The notes under the pieces were generated by a model. That model did no database searches and was not told the DNA's origin. It saw nothing but the letters and a program-made list of their open reading frames with translations. DNA of 64,000 bases from a candidate division KSB1 bacterium (lineage in GTDB: Bacteria > Electryoneota > RPQS01): contig JACRMR010000002.1 of NCBI GenBank assembly GCA_016214895.1, positions 126,001 to 190,000 of the forward strand, written 5' to 3'. Position numbers and translations under genes: made by a program. This document shows positions 9,274 to 18,566 of this stretch, one piece after another (within the stretch, counting starts at the first letter, position 1; every line of letters begins with the position of its first letter).

Positions 9274-10437
9274 CTACTTGATGTAGACCGCCTTCTGCCA
9301 ATGCGAAATCCCACTGGCATTTAGCCGAATGAGGTAGATCCCTGAGGCAGCGGCGCGAGGCATCCAATAGGCGAGATGTCGCCCCGGTGCTTGCGTTTCC
9401 TCAACTATCGCTGACACCAACCTGCCCTGCGTGTCATAGATGGCCAGCCACACATAGGCAGTATGGTCAAGGACATAATCGATCGTGGCTTGGCTGTTGA
9501 ACGGATTCGGGTACACGCTGTGCAGTTCCAGTCGCACCGGTGCCGCGGAAGACGCGTCCGGCACGGTGCCTTGCCCCGCCAATGAGAAGACGGTCATGAC
9601 CCCCAGATGGTCCGACGTGAAATGAGATCCATCATAGGTGCTGTCCATGACGATGCGCGAACTGTCGGCGAGTAGCAGACCCGGGCTCCTTTGAAAGATG
9701 TAATCAATGCGCGATGTTGGAGTCTCCGCCGGAATCGTGAAGCCGCTCTGCCCGGGGTTCATTTCGGCGAAACTATCGAAGAAGACAGTGTCGGTGGCGG
9801 ATTCCACCAGCAGCAGGATGGCAGCCGATCCGGGCACTGAATTGAAGTCGCCTGCGAGTAGCGCACCAACCGATGAGTAGATCTGCTCGATCTCGCTTAT
9901 GTACGCCATGACGCCCTGCACCTGCTGAAACGCGGCGTCGCCGCTGAGGTGCGTCGAGAAGGCGTTGACAATTCCCAGCGGCGTGTCTACGCGGTTCCAT
10001 GCCACTTTTCGCGGGAAGTCTCCACGGGGAAGTGAGCGCGCCCCCTCTTCCAGAACCGGATACTTGGTGACAAATCCCACTCCCTCCGCGAACTGTTCCC
10101 AGCCGATGTGCGTCTGCGTGAAATAGTAATGGTATTCGATACCGAAATGGGCGCTCAACGCCTCCGCGACTGTTCGCGCCATATTGTCCTCGCCGTTTCC
10201 CCCCAGCGTCTGATTGATCTCCTGTAGACAAATGATGTCCGGATCCAGTTGTTCAAAGAACTGGATCATAAAGAACAGGCGCACTTGCCAATTGCTGCCT
10301 GGTCTCATCCCCTGCATATTGTAGGTCACCAATCTCAAGGACTCCTGAGCGAAGAGTCCTGAAGAACACAGCAAGAACATGACAAACCCGATGCCTGCTC
10401 TGCAGTGTCTGATCGCTCGTGCCACACAAGGTCTCAT
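9274..10437 (-). CDS. Secreted endonuclease/exonuclease/phosphatase-family protein with sorting tail
   Basis: After a signal peptide (ending SGLFAQE), residues about 30-290 show the family signature in order: TYNMQG, CLQEINQ (metal Glu), STHLSG, LAGDFNSVPG and SDHLGV with the catalytic His. It could be a nuclease or a phosphodiesterase/sphingomyelinase-like enzyme; the substrate cannot be read. The C-terminus is a sorting domain beginning VYPNPFNSQATIDY and ending in a basic stretch, so it is likely exported and attached to the surface by a type IX-like pathway. AAGGA lies 7 nt before the ATG at 10437, better spaced than the ATG at 10443. Confidence 0.88.
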   Translation of the reverse strand: MRPCVARAIRHCRAGIGFVMFLLCSSGLFAQESLRLVTYNMQGMRPGSNWQVRLFFMIQFFEQLDPDIICLQEINQTLGGNGEDNMARTVAEALSAHFGIEYHYYFTQTHIGWEQFAEGVGFVTKYPVLEEGARSLPRGDFPRKVAWNRVDTPLGIVNAFSTHLSGDAAFQQVQGVMAYISEIEQIYSSVGALLAGDFNSVPGSAAILLLVESATDTVFFDSFAEMNPGQSGFTIPAETPTSRIDYIFQRSPGLLLADSSRIVMDSTYDGSHFTSDHLGVMTVFSLAGQGTVPDASSAAPVRLELHSVYPNPFNSQATIDYVLDHTAYVWLAIYDTQGRLVSAIVEETQAPGRHLAYWMPRAAASGIYLIRLNASGISHWQKAVYIK

Positions 10438-10570
10438 GCGCATTTCCTTAAGCAGGGCAAACCCCGCCGGTAAATCTGACGAGAAGGTCCGTGCGCCGTG
10501 ACAACAAAGGGCACAGGTCGCTCCGCAGGGACAATTGGTGACGTGAGCTACCGTAGGCGATACAGCCGTA

Positions 10571-11019
10571 CTAACGCTCCGCTGCCGGCTTCACCATGAT
10601 CTTCGCGAAGATGGTTGGGGCGAACAACCCAGGGGCTGCATCAACGTCGCCGAATAGCCCACTCAAAACACAACGACAGTAACACCTCGGTTGTCCTTGG
10701 CATAGTACGTACTTCGCGCGAGGGATAGAAGGTGCTCGATCGCTGCCTGAGTCGTCTCGTCGAACATGGAGAACTTCTCTCCCCAAATCACAAACCTGAT
10801 CTTGCCTGGATTCCGCAGTCGTGCCAGTGTCTTTCTAAGCTCTGGACCAAGCTTGCCACATTGACTGAAAGACGTGTAACCATGGACGATAACCTCGATC
10901 TTTGGTTTCGAACTGAGCCTATGGCGTTCAGGCCGACCAGCATTCGCTGACGAGCCTGCGCGACTGTTGGCGTACCCGATTCCACGTTGATGGCGACTGA
11001 GGCACTCATGGTAGTTGGA
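10571..11019 (-). pseudogene. Decayed gene of unknown family (no start, one frameshift)
   Basis: A minus-strand frame open from 11019 reads natural-looking protein (KPKIEVIVHGYTSFSQCGKL..., then VIWGEKFSMFDETTQAAIEHL) and stops at 10663 after GVTVVVF. The coding sense continues in another frame as LSGLFGDVDAAPGLFAPTIF to a stop at 10571. One missing base near 10665 would join the two. There is no ATG at the 5' end, so the gene is also truncated. I do not recognise the family. It lies at the edge of the IS-rich accessory region. Confidence 0.4.
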
Positions 11020-11635
11020 TCAGCCGCAAATGCGGTAATGATCTGGCCTGCCTACTGCCTTGTCGGTTTCCTGCTTATGGTTTGCGTAGCTTCGGAATGA
11101 TCTCCACCGGTCGATATCATGCACTTCGTTCAACCGAAGCGCAAACCACAAGAACAGCACACTCCGACATCAATTGTGACACTACTCTTTGAAGTTGAAC
11201 CAAGGCCATTCGTGACACAAAAGGACTCGATTGTGTCAAGCCGTCTCACTATCCGCAGTGGAGGAGGCCACCCTGAAGGGTGCTAAGCCTCACTCTTGTC
11301 GTGCTTGAATAGCCAATGCCAGGCGATTAGTCCAGACAACAGTGCCACCAACAACACCGAGATCGGGAAGATCCACTCGTTCAGTGGCTCGACAAAGAAC
11401 GTGTCGAAGCCTTGCCGGAGACGTGCATTGTCGGCAAATGCCATGTGGTACAGGTGCGCGCAGTAGACAGAGAGGACAAATACCTCAATGTACTCCACCA
11501 TCGATTGAACGCGAGCGATGACGTCAAGATTTTCTGCTGCCTGCATGCTGTTCATCGCCTCCAGAATCGCGCCCATGCTCGTCGCGTCGAAGAACTGGAC
11601 TGAACCCCATTTTTTGGACACGGCATCCAAGTAAG

Positions 11636-12442
11636 CTAGGCGGCGGGGAGGGTTTGATTGTATTGAAGTTCACATTCTTCCGGCGGTCGGTAGCCGAGGC
11701 TCGAGTGCAGCCGGATGCGATTGTAGTTGTGCTCTAAGAAGTGACCGATTTTGTGCCGTGCCTCTTCGACGGTACGGTACTCGTTCAGATAGACTTCTTC
11801 TTTTTTCAGCGTCTTCATGAAGCTTTCCAGGGCCGCATTGTCGTAGGGGTTGCCCTTACGGCTCATGCTGATCTGAAAGCCGTGCTGCTTCAGGAGATCG
11901 GTGTAGGCTGGGCAGGCATACTGCACCCCGCGATCACTGTGGTGGATCAGACCGGGTGCCGGTCGTCGTTGCTTCAAAGCCATCTCCAGCGCGGTGATCA
12001 CCAGACGGGCTTCCAGAGATTTCTCCAGGGCCCAGCCGATCACCCGCCGGGCATAGAGATCGAGGATCGCGGCCAGATAGCAGAAGCCCAGCGGCAGGCG
12101 GACATAGGTGATGTCAGCAGCCCAGATCTGATTCGGCGCGGACGGCCACGGGTTTTGATACAGGTTCGGATAGAACGGGAAGGCGTGTTTGCTGTCCGTG
12201 GTGATCACGAAGCCGCGTAAGGGCCGCACCAGCAGGTCCGATGCCCGCATGATCTTCAACACCGTCTTGTGGTTGACGAGCTGTCCGTCCCGGTGCAGCG
12301 CCGCCGTGATGCGCCGATAGCCATAACTCGTATTGTCCAGGGCGAGTTCTTCAATGCGGTCCTGCAGATCCAGCTCTTGCTGCAACCGTGCTTCGTCCGC
12401 AGAAGAACGATAGTAGAACGTACTGCGTGGCAGGCTCATCAA
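11636..12442 (-). CDS. IS3-family transposase OrfB (DDE integrase domain)
   Basis: The 268-residue protein has the N-terminal HTH_21-like region and a retroviral-integrase-type rve domain. The DDE residues are visible: Asp in WAADITYVRLP, Asp in HHSDRGVQYA, and Glu in ALESFMKTLKKEEVY. Its ATG overlaps the orfA stop by 4 nt (ATGA), so it may be made by coupled re-initiation or, as in other IS3 elements, as a fusion by -1 frameshifting. Together with OrfA it catalyses copy-out transposition through a circular intermediate. No disabling mutation is visible. Confidence 0.92.
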   Translation of the reverse strand: MMSLPRSTFYYRSSADEARLQQELDLQDRIEELALDNTSYGYRRITAALHRDGQLVNHKTVLKIMRASDLLVRPLRGFVITTDSKHAFPFYPNLYQNPWPSAPNQIWAADITYVRLPLGFCYLAAILDLYARRVIGWALEKSLEARLVITALEMALKQRRPAPGLIHHSDRGVQYACPAYTDLLKQHGFQISMSRKGNPYDNAALESFMKTLKKEEVYLNEYRTVEEARHKIGHFLEHNYNRIRLHSSLGYRPPEECELQYNQTLPAA

Positions 12443-12810
12443 CGCGCACCCTTGCCGGATCGTGAGCCGGCCCCGATCTTCCGCAATGCAGCGGCGGCGG
12501 TCTGCTGTTCCTTCAGGCGGGCCGTTCTTTTTAGAAAGGTGATCTCATCTTCCTTCTGGCCGACGATCCGTTGCAGTTCGGCGATGTGGGCTTCATCGGC
12601 CCGCGTCTGCACCAGCAGCCGTTGCACATCCGGGCCGCCGGTTCCTTCTCCCCCCAAGGAACCGGCACGGTAGGCCTTCGTCCATTCCAAAATACTGTTG
12701 GCGGAAACCGAGTGTCTCCTCGCCACCGCGGCCTGACTCTCTCCGGCCAGCACTTCCTGCACCACTCCGAGCCTAAACTCCTCGGTAAATCTCCGTTTCG
12801 TACGCGGCAT
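12439..12810 (-). CDS. IS3-family OrfA (helix-turn-helix protein)
   Basis: The 123-residue protein begins MPRTKRRFTEEFRLGVVQEV, the usual opening of the HTH_Tnp_1 domain, with the recognition region QAAVARRHSVSANSILEWTK. A leucine-zipper-like helix follows (AELQRIVGQKEDEITFLKR), used for oligomerisation. It binds the element ends. The 3' end overlaps orfB by 4 nt. Confidence 0.9.
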   Translation of the reverse strand: MPRTKRRFTEEFRLGVVQEVLAGESQAAVARRHSVSANSILEWTKAYRAGSLGGEGTGGPDVQRLLVQTRADEAHIAELQRIVGQKEDEITFLKRTARLKEQQTAAAALRKIGAGSRSGKGAR

Positions 12811-12955
12811 CCACGACTCCTCCTTGTCCTCCCCTTAAGATAACCTTTCTTGGAGACCGTGTCCAGCCTAAGGGGTGCAGCACAGTTTGTGCAAGCAAAA
12901 GTGTGCAACAGAAAACAGATAATTGGATTGTGAAGACCATGACTATATTCTTCAT

Positions 12956-13637
12956 GTCTGATTCCTCAAAAAGAATGTGATTCGTCCCTTTTCCTAAGCC
13001 AGAATCGACTCTTGATATTCTTACAGACAGGAGAGACCCCTGGCGTTCGTTTAGTTGACCTGTCTGTTCCTACGCAGACGAAGCTCGCACCACACAAAGC
13101 ACCGAAGCCTGAATCCCGAATCGTGAAACAGGCCAGTCTCGAAAGATATGTGTTTTGCGATCGAGATCACCCGTCAGCGTAGGTGCCCAAAGATACGAAT
13201 CAGTGCGGGCGAAAGCAAACAAAACAGGTAGGTTAGAAGGGGTTGCGGCGTGGCCAGTGGAGTCTTTGAACGGGCCATTTCCATTGTGCTCGCGTAAGGC
13301 CCTGAAAAACAATGCAGAAAGCACGTGCGAAAGACGTGAAGCACATAAATATGACTCGCTCGGTCGCGTTCCCCGGATCCCCGAGAATAGCGCAGTTTCA
13401 GAACGGATTTCACCCTCTCGAAATACGCTGCTGATCCCCAGAACCAAGCATCAATACTGCGATTCAAGGCACTCGCGACTGACGACTTGCAATTCCAGTA
13501 TACGTACAAGAGCAGGCTAACGACCTGCACTTCTATCTCTGGACAGCCGATCACAACCAGCGTCGTCGTAAGTTTCTGATTAGCCTCGCAAGCGCGTGTC
13601 CGGCTTCCCAGAGCGGCTCTGGAGGAATTCTATGGAC
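12956..13637. other. Gene-free stretch with possible decayed coding remnants
   Basis: No intact gene is visible between the two IS3-type elements. Pieces of plus-strand frame near 13396-13637 look protein-like in two frames (TLSKYAADPQNQASILRF, then ANDLHFYLWTADHNQRRR) and break off at the second element, which suggests the remains of a frameshifted gene. This is weak evidence: other frames here also stay open for 100 or more codons. Confidence 0.3.
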
Positions 13638-13707
13638 TGTACCCCTCGGACTGGACAGTCAGGGGTTGATTTCGTAGATTAGGGGCGGGGCAACGAAGGA
13701 GTCCAGG

Positions 13708-13962
13708 ATGGCACGTCAGAGAAGGGTCTTCAGTCCGGAGTTTAAGCGGCGGGTCGTGGAAGAACTGGAGTCGGGTCAGAGTCAGGCGGCGGTGGCCCGC
13801 AAGTATGAAGTGAGTCCACATCTGCTTATGCAGTGGCCGGACGTGGTGCAGGCCGGTCGCGTGGGGGGGGGGACCGGCGATGCGCCGCCAGCGGTGTTGC
13901 TGGCGGACCAGCTGATTAAGGGCGAGATCATCCGCAGCAGACGCAGCAGATTCACCTTTTGA
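13708..13962 (+). pseudogene. IS3 orfA remnant
   Basis: The frame begins MARQRRVFSPEFKRRVVEEL with the helix-turn-helix region QAAVARKYEVSPHLLMQW, typical of OrfA. After about 45 residues it runs into a G-rich tract and unrelated sequence, and it ends at 84 residues without the usual zipper. It is not expected to work. Confidence 0.7.
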
Positions 13963-14042
13963 GAAAAGGCTGTGACGTGATCGGGCTGGAGCATGGCACC
14001 TAACAGGATTTGGAATGAGCCTTGGTGCTACGCAATCCCGCG

Positions 14043-14378
14043 CCCGGCTGTATCCATCACAGCGATCAAGTCGTGTAGTATGCCTACCACGTCAACATCG
14101 ATTTGCTCAAGGCGCGGGGCTTTCAGATCAGCATGTCCCGCAAAGGCAACCCGCGCGACAACGCCCAGGCCGAGAGCTTCATGGCCACGCTGAAAAAGGA
14201 AGAAGTCTACCTGTCCGACTACGACACGTTCGCAGAGGCACAGGCCCGCCTGCCGCACTTCATCGATCAGGTCTACAATCGCGATCGACGCCACTCGGCC
14301 CTCGGATATCTGTCCCCGGTCGAGTTCGAACTCAAATCAAAACAACCCCCAACACCCCATCTAACTCAACACACCTGA
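14043..14378 (+). pseudogene. IS3 orfB remnant with in-frame stop
   Basis: The frame reads IHHSDQVV, a TAG stop, then YAYHVNIDLLKARGFQISMS and on to the catalytic Glu region (AESFMATLKKEEVYLSDY) and the conserved end RRHSALGYLSPVEFE. The TAG stands where HSDRGVQYA normally has Gln, a CAG-to-TAG type change. The first two thirds of the gene, including the first catalytic Asp, are missing. Confidence 0.75.
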
Positions 14379-14399
14379 CTGTCCAGTTTCTGGGGTACA

Positions 14400-14655
14400 C
14401 TCCATACACTCCAGGTCCTCGGTAAGCGAAACTGTCGATGGCCCTCTCTACAGTCGTTCGCGCAGACTTCGCCCGCCCAATGCGCGAAGAGCGAGCAGAT
14501 CATCAACGATCTTATGAAGTGGACCTCGTCTATCTAATCATGTGGGCACAACAACAGCCAAGGCATAAGCGACAATTCACAACATTGGGCTTTGTATGTG
14601 CAGAATTCGCCGCTCTGAATTGTGGGTCAATTCAATAGGATTTGCGAAGTGACCG
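14400..14655. other. Short gene-poor gap after the IS remnant
   Basis: A possible coding scrap (SFAQTSPAQCAKSEQIINDL, plus strand, near 14460-14520) ends at a TAA and has no start. It may belong to whatever gene the degenerate element entered. Nothing else is recognised. Confidence 0.25.
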
Positions 14656-14684
14656 TTGACTTTGGACCTCCTTGCAATTATATT
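14656..14684 (+). promoter_or_regulatory. Sigma-70-type promoter for the secreted protease
   Basis: TTGACT (14656-14661) and TATATT (14679-14684) are 17 nt apart, about 150 nt before the protease start, leaving a leader of about 140 nt. Confidence 0.55.
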
Positions 14685-14831
14685 AATTGAGCCGTCAGTG
14701 ACCGACTTGAGGATTATATCTCGGCGCAGGCAAGTTCGGGGAGCGAATCCTCCGCTGATGTGAATGGCCGGGTGCGCGCGATCAAATTTGAGGCAACTCC
14801 CGAAACCAGTTTGTCATCGAGGAACACGATC

Positions 14832-17654
14832 ATGAGCTATGCAAGACTGATGTTCAAGGAACTGTTCATCTGCGGAATCATGCTCTTAGTAGTTGGCACG
14901 ATCACGACAGCTGCCGGGCTTCCGCATCCCCAATCCGTCCCGCAGATTCAAGACAGCTTGAGTTCGGCCGCGGGGGAGAGCGAGGAGGTGAAGCATGTGG
15001 ATCTACTTGCGCAATGGCGCGAGTGGTTTCGGCAGCACGAGGCGGAAGCCAAGCCGATCCGCGTGCCTTTGATGCGAGAGAATCTCGGCGGCGAGACGCC
15101 CGACAATGAATTGATCTACTATGATCTTCTCACTCGCGAAACTCACACGATCGCTAACGCTTCAATCCCGTCTTTGCCGACCCCATCGATGCCTGGGTTT
15201 GCAGGACCAGATTACCCACGCCATGAGCGCGGCGAATCTCCGCTTGATGCATTCAATTACCCCATCGAGATTCAGGATCCTTCGCTCTGGCCCTGGCGGG
15301 TGAATTGTAAGATCTATATCTATGCTGAAGGTGGGCCGTACCAAGGTTCCGCGATCCTCATTGACGATCAGCATGTGCTCACCGCCGCACATTGCGTTTG
15401 GGATGGCGGTCATGATCAATGGGTGGATCAAATCGAAGTCATCCCCGCCTTCGATGAAGGAGATCGACCTTACGGAGACGCACTCTCCGTCGGCTTCATG
15501 ACCTACGCGTCTTGGATCAATAATCCCAATTCCGAATGGGATCTCGCTGTCGTTGAACTCGATCGGCCCGTGGGCGCATTGACCGGTTGGTTTCCCACGA
15601 ACTTCCGAACCGATCCGAATTTCTATTTGACCAACACGTTTCACAATGCGGCCTACGCTGCGCCGCCTCCTTTCGACGGTGTCCGGCTCGCCTATCGCTT
15701 CGGCCCCTATGATTCCGTAAGCACCCATGTCCTCTGGGAACTTGATACGACGGCTTTCGGTGGCATGAGTGGCGGCGGTGTGTATCAAATCGAAGGCGGG
15801 TATCGGCAGGTCTATGCCGTGGTGTCCGGCGGATACATTGGATATGGGACGTTTTGCCGGATTACCGGCACGAAGCAAACCGATATCACCAACTATATTG
15901 TCAGCCACCATCAGGAGGGAGCGGATCTGGGCGCGCTGGACTGTAATGTCAGCCCGGAATCCCTGCCATTAGGAACAACCCCTTCGGTGGTGGACTTCCT
16001 GCTTTACAACCACTCGCTCTCGGATACATTCACCGGAAGTGTCGACGCCACCCTCTATCTCTCAACCAATGACTTCATTTCCACCTCCGATCTGGCGCTC
16101 GATACTCGCACATTCAGCGTAGATCTTGAGCCTGCAACTTCGGCACGACTGAACTGGACCGATCCGCCACAGATCGCTTGCTACATCTCCCCGGGAACGC
16201 GCTGGATCGGCGTTGTACTCGGCCTCACCGATGCCAATTCCTCCAACAACAGCACGAGCGGCCAAGATGCGGCAGAAGTCAGCATCGTCAGCGCCCCTCC
16301 GTCGGCAGCCAATGATCCTGCGCCGGAGTCCGGGAATACCGGCGTATTACTCACAACAAATCTGGCGTGGACGGCTGGGACTTGCGCGCAGAGCCATGAC
16401 GTGTATTTCGGCCATACCAATCCGCCGCCGCTGGTCGGGAATCAGAGCGGTGATGAGTATGATCCGCCCGGCAATCTGTGGTATGCTTCACAATACTACT
16501 GGCGGATTGATGAAGTGAACAGCACAGGGACTACACCTGGGCCGTTGTGGACCTTTACGACCGTGTTTCCACCGCTGCCGCCGCAAGCCGCACAACCAGA
16601 TCCCGCGGATCAAGCAACGGCAGTGCCGGTCAATGTTGTCGTCTCCTGGTCGGCAGGTGCTGGTTATACGGAGACCTTCGACGTCTACTTCGGAACGACC
16701 AATCCTCCGCCGCTGGTTCTGACGAATACTCCGATTCAGAGCTACGATCCTCCGGGTGAACTGCCGTTTTTTACATCGCACTTCTGGCGGATTGATTCAC
16801 GAAACGCCAGCGGTGTCACCCCAGGGACCGTCTGGCGGTTCACGACGTGGAGGGAGCCACCGGAAGCTGCCAGCAACCCGTCCCCTGTGAATGGTGCTTT
16901 GGAGGTTCCGGTGACGACGCTGCTATCGTGGACGGTGGGTGCCCGCACCACGTATAACTGGCTCTATCTGGGAACGACGAATCCGCCCCCTTTCGTGTCC
17001 ACGCCCTACAATCCAAATTATGATCCGATTCTGAACTATGGCACGGCCTACTATTGGCGAATTGACGAAGTCAATAGTGGCGGAACCACGCCCGGTCCAC
17101 TTTGGACTTTTACCACCGCCGTGTTCGTTGCGCCGCCCGGACTACCCACCAATCCTGATCCCGCTGATGGTGCTACTGGCGTCTCCATTTACACGGGTCT
17201 CGCCTTCACGCCCGGCGATGGGGCGTCCTCTCATGAACTGTGGGTCGAGGAAGAAGGGACATTCTATCTCTGGTCTTCCGTAGCTGACCCCGTCATCCCG
17301 TGGCCGGGTGTGGGTCCGTTGGAACCGTTTTCAACCTTCAATTGGCGGATCAGAGAAATCAACTCCGCCGGAGGGACTTGGGGACCGATTTGGAGCTTTA
17401 CAGCCGGTGAGTTCGAACTCGCCGGGGCGCCATCGGAGTTGACCATCAAGATTCACGGATCTGTTGCAATTCTGCATTGGGCGCCGGCCGTTCATGATTG
17501 GTCGTACTATGTGCATCACTCAACGGATCCAGGCTTCGTTCCGGGACCGACCAATGTTGTCGCCACGGTGTGGGACACCACCTGGACCGACACAACCGTG
17601 TTTTCGACGCCGAGCGAACGGAGGTTCTACGCGATCTCAAATACCTACCCGTAG
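14832..17654 (+). CDS. Secreted trypsin/V8-like serine protease with Ig-like repeats
   Basis: The protein (940 residues from ATG 14832) has a signal peptide in its first 30 residues. The protease domain (about 150-375) shows a chymotrypsin-fold triad: His187 in TAAHC, Asp237 in WDLAVVEL and Ser313 in GGMSGGGV. A CARDB-like segment follows. Then come four to five Ig/fibronectin-like repeats of about 95 residues with shared words (TTNPPPLV, YWRIDEVN, GPLWTFTT). No sorting tail is visible; the last domain is fibronectin-like. GAGGA lies 8 nt before the chosen ATG; a longer frame starts at 14760 but lacks this. It sits between IS remnants and may be island cargo. Confidence 0.88.
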   Translation: MSYARLMFKELFICGIMLLVVGTITTAAGLPHPQSVPQIQDSLSSAAGESEEVKHVDLLAQWREWFRQHEAEAKPIRVPLMRENLGGETPDNELIYYDLLTRETHTIANASIPSLPTPSMPGFAGPDYPRHERGESPLDAFNYPIEIQDPSLWPWRVNCKIYIYAEGGPYQGSAILIDDQHVLTAAHCVWDGGHDQWVDQIEVIPAFDEGDRPYGDALSVGFMTYASWINNPNSEWDLAVVELDRPVGALTGWFPTNFRTDPNFYLTNTFHNAAYAAPPPFDGVRLAYRFGPYDSVSTHVLWELDTTAFGGMSGGGVYQIEGGYRQVYAVVSGGYIGYGTFCRITGTKQTDITNYIVSHHQEGADLGALDCNVSPESLPLGTTPSVVDFLLYNHSLSDTFTGSVDATLYLSTNDFISTSDLALDTRTFSVDLEPATSARLNWTDPPQIACYISPGTRWIGVVLGLTDANSSNNSTSGQDAAEVSIVSAPPSAANDPAPESGNTGVLLTTNLAWTAGTCAQSHDVYFGHTNPPPLVGNQSGDEYDPPGNLWYASQYYWRIDEVNSTGTTPGPLWTFTTVFPPLPPQAAQPDPADQATAVPVNVVVSWSAGAGYTETFDVYFGTTNPPPLVLTNTPIQSYDPPGELPFFTSHFWRIDSRNASGVTPGTVWRFTTWREPPEAASNPSPVNGALEVPVTTLLSWTVGARTTYNWLYLGTTNPPPFVSTPYNPNYDPILNYGTAYYWRIDEVNSGGTTPGPLWTFTTAVFVAPPGLPTNPDPADGATGVSIYTGLAFTPGDGASSHELWVEEEGTFYLWSSVADPVIPWPGVGPLEPFSTFNWRIREINSAGGTWGPIWSFTAGEFELAGAPSELTIKIHGSVAILHWAPAVHDWSYYVHHSTDPGFVPGPTNVVATVWDTTWTDTTVFSTPSERRFYAISNTYP

Positions 17655-17701
17655 CATGGCCGAAGGGGTGCTAAAACTCTCGCTCAATGACTTCCTCTCT
17701 A

Positions 17702-18566
17702 GAGCTTATCTTAAAAATGTCGGAGGAGAATCAGGATGCAGGCGAGCTGGAGGAAGCCGAGATAGTTCTCGATCCAGTATTCGTAGCGCACGGGGATTCT
17801 GCGGAACTGCGTGAGCCAAGCGAAGAAACGTTCGACCTTCCAGCGGCGTTGGTAGCGGCGGAGCGGGCGACCATCCTGCGAACGTCGATTCCCTGCGCGA
17901 TTCGGCGCAATCATCTCAATCCCATAGTTGCTCAGCAAGCGTTCGTCTAACGCGTTGCGTCATACGCTTTATCCCCGATCAGACGCTCCGGAACGTTGTC
18001 AAGGAAGCGGGCTTCCAGCGATTGCTCGACCAGCGTCACTTCATTCGGCGAAGCACTGGCTGTGCAAAGGGCGATCGGAAGACCAGCGCCATCTGTAATC
18101 GCCTTGATCTTTGTCCCCTTGCCCCGACGGGTGGGTCCCACCTGCCGCCCCCTTTTTTCGCCGGAGCAAAAGTTCCGTCGATAAACGACTCGGACAAGTC
18201 GAGTCCGCTCCGGTCGCGCAGATCTTCCGCGAGCGTTCGCAGCACCTGCTCGAAGACGCCGCTGCGGCAGTACTCCTGAAACCGCCGATGACACGTTTGG
18301 TACGGCGGATACTCGGGGGGCAGGTTGTGCCACGGCGAGCCACTGCGCAACACCAACAAGATGCCGTTCCAGACGTCGCGGGCTGGAAACCGGAGCCGGC
18401 CCCGACCATCGATCTTGCGACGCTTAATCCGAGGCTTATCAGCCACGAACAGAGCGATCAACGCCCACTGCTCGTCAGTCAAATCCATGGCGGTAACCTC
18501 CTGATAAAAGAGAGGTCACCAAAATACAAAACACCAAACTAACTGTCAACCGTTTTTGAGATGCGC
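17702..18566 (-). mobile_element. IS5-family (IS427-like) insertion sequence, damaged
   Basis: About 865 bp with imperfect inverted ends (AGCTTATCTTAAAAATG on the left, AGCGCATCTCAAAAACG read inward from the right). It carries one transposase split over three frames. Exact ends are uncertain by a few bases and no clear target duplication is seen. It lies inside an integrase gene. Confidence 0.65.
17711..18488 (-). pseudogene. IS5-family transposase, split by frameshifts
   Basis: The N-terminal DUF4096-type domain starts MDLTDEQWALIALFVADKP (18488) and reaches the first catalytic Asp in [14 protein letters not shown]. There the frame must slip by -1 at an A6G5 run to continue [20 protein letters not shown], which is a known programmed frameshift arrangement in IS427-type elements. 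A second break near 17945 (after GDKAYDATR) is a one-base deletion; the rest ([16 protein letters not shown]... KVERFFAWL) includes the final catalytic Glu. The second break should inactivate it. Confidence 0.8.

Larger units (their letters stand above)
11601..12880 (-). mobile_element. IS3-family insertion sequence, apparently complete
   Basis: The 1280-bp element carries overlapping orfA and orfB. Its ends are imperfect inverted repeats: TGAACCCC...TGGACACGG on the left and the matching TGCACCCC...TGGACACGG read inward from the right, with partial match continuing about 15 nt further. Size, ends beginning TGAACC and the two-gene layout fit the IS3 family. It is inserted in a small membrane-protein gene. 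Confidence 0.85.
11283..12955 (-). pseudogene. Small membrane protein gene interrupted by an IS3 element
   Basis: Two pieces of one frame flank the insertion sequence. The 5' piece (12955-12881) has a good ribosome site (GAGGA, 7 nt before ATG) and encodes MKNIVMVFTIQL...LLLAQT plus Val. The 3' piece (11600-11283) encodes Val-QFFDATSMGAILEAM... with a C-terminal membrane helix (WIFPISVLLVALLSGLIAWH). Removing the element and one copy of the target triplet restores a protein of about 129 residues. The flanking triplets (GTG and GTC on the minus strand) look like a target duplication with one change. The intact protein would have an N-terminal signal or membrane segment and a C-terminal anchor. 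Family unknown. Confidence 0.6.
13638..14399 (+). mobile_element. Degenerate IS3-family element with internal deletion
   Basis: Matching ends TGTACCCC...ACTGGACAGTCAGG (left) and its inverted copy (right) bound only 762 bp, too short for a complete IS3 element. It contains the start of orfA and the last third of orfB; most of the catalytic domain is deleted. It differs in sequence from the element at 11601-12880, so it is a separate insertion. Confidence 0.75.

Noticed and set aside
10990-11098. 36-residue hydrophobic plus-strand ORF
   Set aside because: It has no ribosome site and overlaps the 5' end of a decayed minus-strand gene; hydrophobicity alone is weak evidence.
13070-13554. Three overlapping frames of about 125 codons between the IS3 elements
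   Set aside because: They overlap in three frames with no ribosome sites or motifs; at most they hide remnants of one decayed gene.
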